Assembly: GCF_050943825.1 (NCBI RefSeq)
Contig: NZ_JBMNPX010000004.1
Coordinates: 62,001-126,000, forward strand
Reading direction: 5' to 3'
Length of the DNA stretch: 64,000 nt
Origin: Pseudoflavonifractor sp050943825
GTDB taxonomy: Bacteria > Bacillota > Clostridia > Oscillospirales > Oscillospiraceae
Numbering within the stretch: position 1 is the first letter of the stretch; the number at the start of each line of letters is the position of its first letter. Positions 61,055 to 64,000 of this stretch are shown piece by piece. The notes beneath the pieces are model-generated. The model ran no database searches and was not told the origin of the DNA. It saw nothing but the letters and a program-made list of their open reading frames with translations. Both the position numbers and the translations under genes were made by a program.

Positions 61055-63748
61055 ATGGAACAGTTTACCAATCAGCGGGTGCTGGATATGATCCGCTCCA
61101 TGAGCGCGGAGGAGAAGCTCCTCTGCGTCCACGGCCAGCTGTGGGACCCCTACCGCGCCAATCAGGCGGGCTTTGTCCGGGGCAACAAGCGGCTGGGCAT
61201 CCCCGACCTCCTGATCTCCGACGGTGAGCAGGGCGTCAACATCAGCTTTGAGACCACCGTGTTCCCCGCCAAGGTGAGCCTGGCCTCCACCTTTGACCGG
61301 GACAGCGCCTTCCTCTATGGCCAGGCCATGGGCCGGGAGGCCAAGTCGGCGGGCATACACCTGATTCTGACCCCCCGGGTCAACATCGCCCGTGATCCCA
61401 TCTCCCTCAAAGGCACCAGCAACGGCGGCAACTACCAGACTTACAGCGAGGACCCCATCCTCAACGGCGAGATGGGCGCCCAGGAGGCCATGGGTATCCA
61501 GGACAAGCACCAGGCCCTGGCCAACCTGAAGCAGATGTTCGCCTCCAGCACCGGCGCCGCCCAGGGCGCGGGCAACTGCGTGCTGGACGAGCAGACCATC
61601 CACGAGCTGTATATGCTGCCCTACGAGCTGGTCATGCGGGCCGGGGTGGCCAGCGCCATGACCAACTACAACCAGATCAACGGCACCTGGACCTATGACT
61701 ACGGCCACATGATGAAGGACTGTGCCAGAGGCGAGTGGGGCTTCAAGGGCTTCATCTTTGACGACTGGTACTGCCTCTACGACCCCAACTCCATCCGCCA
61801 CGGCGCCACTCTGGAGATGCCCGGCGAGGACTACTACGACGAGGGCAGCGAGCTCTCCACCTACGGCAAGCGGCTGCTGGAGGCCATCGAGGACCCCAAC
61901 CAGCCTGTGACCATGGAGGACCTGGACCGGGCGGTCTACTACTACCTGGACACCCTGGACCGCTTCGGTATGCTGGACGAGCCCCAGCGGGTCCCCGGCG
62001 ACATCGACGCCGGCACCAAGGCCCACAGCATTCAGGTCTGCCAGCAGGTGGCGGAAAAGGGCGCTGTGCTGCTGAAGAACGAGGACAATATTCTCCCCAT
62101 CTCCTTTGAGGGGAAGAAGGTGGCCCTCATCGGCCCGGGCGCCGCCCAGCAGGTCATGCCCACCTTCAAGGAGTCCCCCTACGGCTTCGACGACCGCCGG
62201 ACCGGCCTCTATCCCCTGCTGAAGGAGCGTCTGGGCGACGCCGTCACCTTCTCCGTGGGCGACGATCTGGACGGCGTGGTGGTGCCCTCCCGCTGCCTGC
62301 GGCCCGCCCCCGACGCCCAGGAGAACGGCATCCAGCGGTATGTGGCCCGCTTCACCTACGAGACTCTGAGCAACGGCGACCTGGAGGACTACCCCCGTCC
62401 CGACAGCTTTGTCATCGATCCCAACGTGGACTTTGACAGCGAGCATCCCCTCCCCGCCCTGCCCCGTGAGCAGCGCAGGGGCTTCTTCAAGGAGACCCCC
62501 AAGGAGTACTACATGTGGCACGGCTACCTGACCCCGGAGGAGACCGGCATGCACCGTCTCAGCCTCCAGAGCAAATTCCCCGGGCTGGAGGCCTTCCACC
62601 GCAACGGCGTGGAGAACGGCGACCTGTCCATCTCCACCTCGGGCAACCTGTACATTCGTGAGGTGGGCAGCGACCGCTGCCTGGAGCGCATCGGCATGGG
62701 TACCCGCATCTCGGCCAACGGCATTGCCAACCCCTTCTCCGAGGTGGTCCCCTGCTCCGACGGCTGGAACAACGCCGGCGGCGCCGTCTACCTGGAGAAG
62801 GGCAAGCAGTATGAGCTCTACTTCAACCACACCTGTGTCTATCTGGAGCCCCTCAGCGTCCGGCTGGCCTGGACCACCCCGTCCATGTACGAGGCCGCCA
62901 TGGCCAAGGCGGAGCAGGCCGCGGCCCAGGCGGATGTGGCCATCGTCTTTGCCTGGCACCAGAGCGTCAACGACACCCTGTCACTGGAGGAAAACCAGGA
63001 CGAGCTCATCCACCGGGTGGCAAAGGCCAATCCCAACACCGTGGTGGTGCTCAACAACGGCGACCCGGTGCTCATGCCCTGGCGGGACGAGGTGAAGGCC
63101 ATTCTGGAGATGTGGTTCTCCGGCCAGGAGGGCTCCCGGGCCACTCTGGCGGTGCTGGAGGGCAAGGCCAACCCGGCCGGCCGCCTGCCCGTCACCTTCC
63201 CCAGGAAGCTGGAGGACATCGCCGCCCGTGACCCGGAGCATCCGGAGCGTTACGCCGTGTCCGGCCGCATCAGCGAAAAGGACGCCGTCCACCCCAACAC
63301 CGCCTACTTCACCGAGGGCCTGCTCAACGGCTACCGGTGGTTTGACGAGACGGGCAAGGAGCCCCTCTACCCCTTCGGCTACGGCCTGAGCTACACCACC
63401 TTCCAGTACAGCGCGCCCACCTGCGCCTGGAAGGGCGAGGACCTGGAGGTGTGCTGCACCATCCGGAACACCGGCGACCGGGACGGCGACGAGGTGGCCC
63501 AGTGCTATCTGGGCCGGCCCGGCGAGATTCCTCCCGGAATCCAGACCGTACCCAAGCTGCTGACCGACTTCCGCCGGGTGTCCCTCAAGGCCGGTGAGGA
63601 GAAGACCGTCCGCTTTACCCTCCCCCGGCGCTGCTTCCAGTACTACGACAAGACCACACAGACTTTCCAGACGTTTACCGGGGCACGGCAGGTGCTCATC
63701 GGGGCCTCCTCCCGTGATATCCGTCTGACGGCAGAGGTGCGAGTATGA
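61055..63748 (+). CDS. Glycoside hydrolase family 3 enzyme with divergent active-site motifs and PA14-like insert
   Basis: An 897-residue cytoplasmic GH3 enzyme; no signal peptide. The (beta/alpha)8 domain carries LLISDGEQGVN, RVNIARDP and the nucleophile block GFIFDDWYCLY (Asp237). The second alpha/beta domain lies at about residues 330-430 and 620-760, interrupted by a PA14-like insert (about 430-610). A fibronectin-III-like C-terminus follows. The usual pocket motifs GRNxE and VKHF read NGGNYQT and LKQMF here, so the substrate may not be a glucoside. It is co-transcribed with the importer and overlaps rbsD. AAAGGAG precedes the ATG. Confidence 0.85.
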   Translation: MEQFTNQRVLDMIRSMSAEEKLLCVHGQLWDPYRANQAGFVRGNKRLGIPDLLISDGEQGVNISFETTVFPAKVSLASTFDRDSAFLYGQAMGREAKSAGIHLILTPRVNIARDPISLKGTSNGGNYQTYSEDPILNGEMGAQEAMGIQDKHQALANLKQMFASSTGAAQGAGNCVLDEQTIHELYMLPYELVMRAGVASAMTNYNQINGTWTYDYGHMMKDCARGEWGFKGFIFDDWYCLYDPNSIRHGATLEMPGEDYYDEGSELSTYGKRLLEAIEDPNQPVTMEDLDRAVYYYLDTLDRFGMLDEPQRVPGDIDAGTKAHSIQVCQQVAEKGAVLLKNEDNILPISFEGKKVALIGPGAAQQVMPTFKESPYGFDDRRTGLYPLLKERLGDAVTFSVGDDLDGVVVPSRCLRPAPDAQENGIQRYVARFTYETLSNGDLEDYPRPDSFVIDPNVDFDSEHPLPALPREQRRGFFKETPKEYYMWHGYLTPEETGMHRLSLQSKFPGLEAFHRNGVENGDLSISTSGNLYIREVGSDRCLERIGMGTRISANGIANPFSEVVPCSDGWNNAGGAVYLEKGKQYELYFNHTCVYLEPLSVRLAWTTPSMYEAAMAKAEQAAAQADVAIVFAWHQSVNDTLSLEENQDELIHRVAKANPNTVVVLNNGDPVLMPWRDEVKAILEMWFSGQEGSRATLAVLEGKANPAGRLPVTFPRKLEDIAARDPEHPERYAVSGRISEKDAVHPNTAYFTEGLLNGYRWFDETGKEPLYPFGYGLSYTTFQYSAPTCAWKGEDLEVCCTIRNTGDRDGDEVAQCYLGRPGEIPPGIQTVPKLLTDFRRVSLKAGEEKTVRFTLPRRCFQYYDKTTQTFQTFTGARQVLIGASSRDIRLTAEVRV

Positions 63749-64000
63749 AGAAAAACGGTATTATGCACGCGGAGCTGATGCACCAGATCGCCGCGCTGGG
63801 CCACATGGAGACCTTCCTCATCGGGGATGCGGGTATGCCCATCCCCAAGGGCGTACCCATCATCGACCTGGCCCTGTGCCGGGGCATCCCCTCCTTCACC
63901 GACGTGCTGGACGCGGTGCTGGCCGAGACCAAGGTGGAGTTTTACTATGTGGCGGAGGAGACCGCCCAGCAGAACAAGTCTCTTCAGAGCCATCTGGAGC
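63745..64000 (+). CDS. rbsD: D-ribose pyranase, C-terminus cut by window edge
   Basis: The first 85 residues of an RbsD-family protein, which converts beta-ribopyranose to ribofuranose for ribokinase. The catalytic His20 (IAALGHMETF) and Asp28 (IGDAGMPIPKG) are present, with LALCRGIPSFTDVL following. The ATG at 63745 overlaps the GH3 stop as ATGA. Its position indicates that the operon yields free ribose or a related sugar. The remainder lies outside the window. Confidence 0.92.
   Translation, partial: MKKNGIMHAELMHQIAALGHMETFLIGDAGMPIPKGVPIIDLALCRGIPSFTDVLDAVLAETKVEFYYVAEETAQQNKSLQSHLE

Noticed and set aside
1..64000. tRNA, rRNA, CRISPR, insertion sequence or prophage
   Set aside because: None was recognised by eye. 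A covariance-model and repeat search would be needed to exclude short or degenerate cases.

Overview
The window looks like chromosomal DNA of a GC-rich, spore-forming, anaerobic Firmicute, most likely of the Oscillospiraceae (Flavonifractor/Pseudoflavonifractor/Intestinimonas type; this is inference from gene content). Supporting signs are an alpha/beta-type small acid-soluble spore protein, Gram-positive AAGGAGG ribosome binding sites, consensus sigma-A promoters, an LTA-synthase-family enzyme, rubrerythrin, a flavodiiron protein, formate-THF ligase behind a ZTP riboswitch, and several lipoprotein-type ABC binding proteins. No rRNA, tRNA, CRISPR array, transposase or phage gene was seen.

Layout. 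1-6.8 kb: a truncated 2-hydroxyacid dehydrogenase, a PHP phosphatase, yajC, a HAD phosphatase, a SASP, an LTA-synthase-like sulfatase, a two-OB-fold SSB-like protein and a membrane-anchored flavodoxin. 7.0-10.6 kb: an acyltransferase-3, an MBOAT protein and an SGNH-like protein, which resembles a surface-glycan acylation module. 10.7-16.8 kb: an unusual minus-strand operon coding a MacA/HlyD-like adaptor, a MacB-core-like membrane protein, two MalF/MalG permeases and a MalK ATPase. 17-23 kb: an NSS symporter, a histidine kinase/response regulator pair, and a large solute-binding lipoprotein divergent from them that probably serves the preceding ABC operon. 23-36.5 kb: housekeeping and small operons (lipoprotein, PepV with a YheO-type regulator, polysaccharide deacetylase, DUF2461, pyrG, a MerR regulator, icd, an ECF sigma/anti-sigma pair, rubrerythrin, HD phosphohydrolases, aldo/keto reductase), then asnA.

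37.9-44.7 kb holds a complete BMP-family (nucleoside-type) ABC importer with a URO-D-superfamily enzyme, divergent from a GntR/UTRA regulator. 45.7-50 kb holds an ABC exporter pair with two small proteins of uncharacterised families, behind a promoter carrying TTAGC/GCTAA inverted repeats that resemble DtxR-family iron boxes. 50-54.8 kb holds a flavodiiron protein, an orphan MsmK/UgpC-type ATPase, and fhs behind a ZTP riboswitch. 54.8-64 kb holds a second BMP-family importer under a LacI regulator with clear operators, followed by a divergent GH3 glycosidase and the start of rbsD.

The most interesting candidate is this last operon. Transporter, cytoplasmic GH3 enzyme with altered active-site motifs, and ribose pyranase together suggest uptake of a riboside and intracellular release of ribose. 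The next most interesting are the hybrid adaptor/MacB-like/sugar-ABC operon and the URO-D-linked BMP importer.
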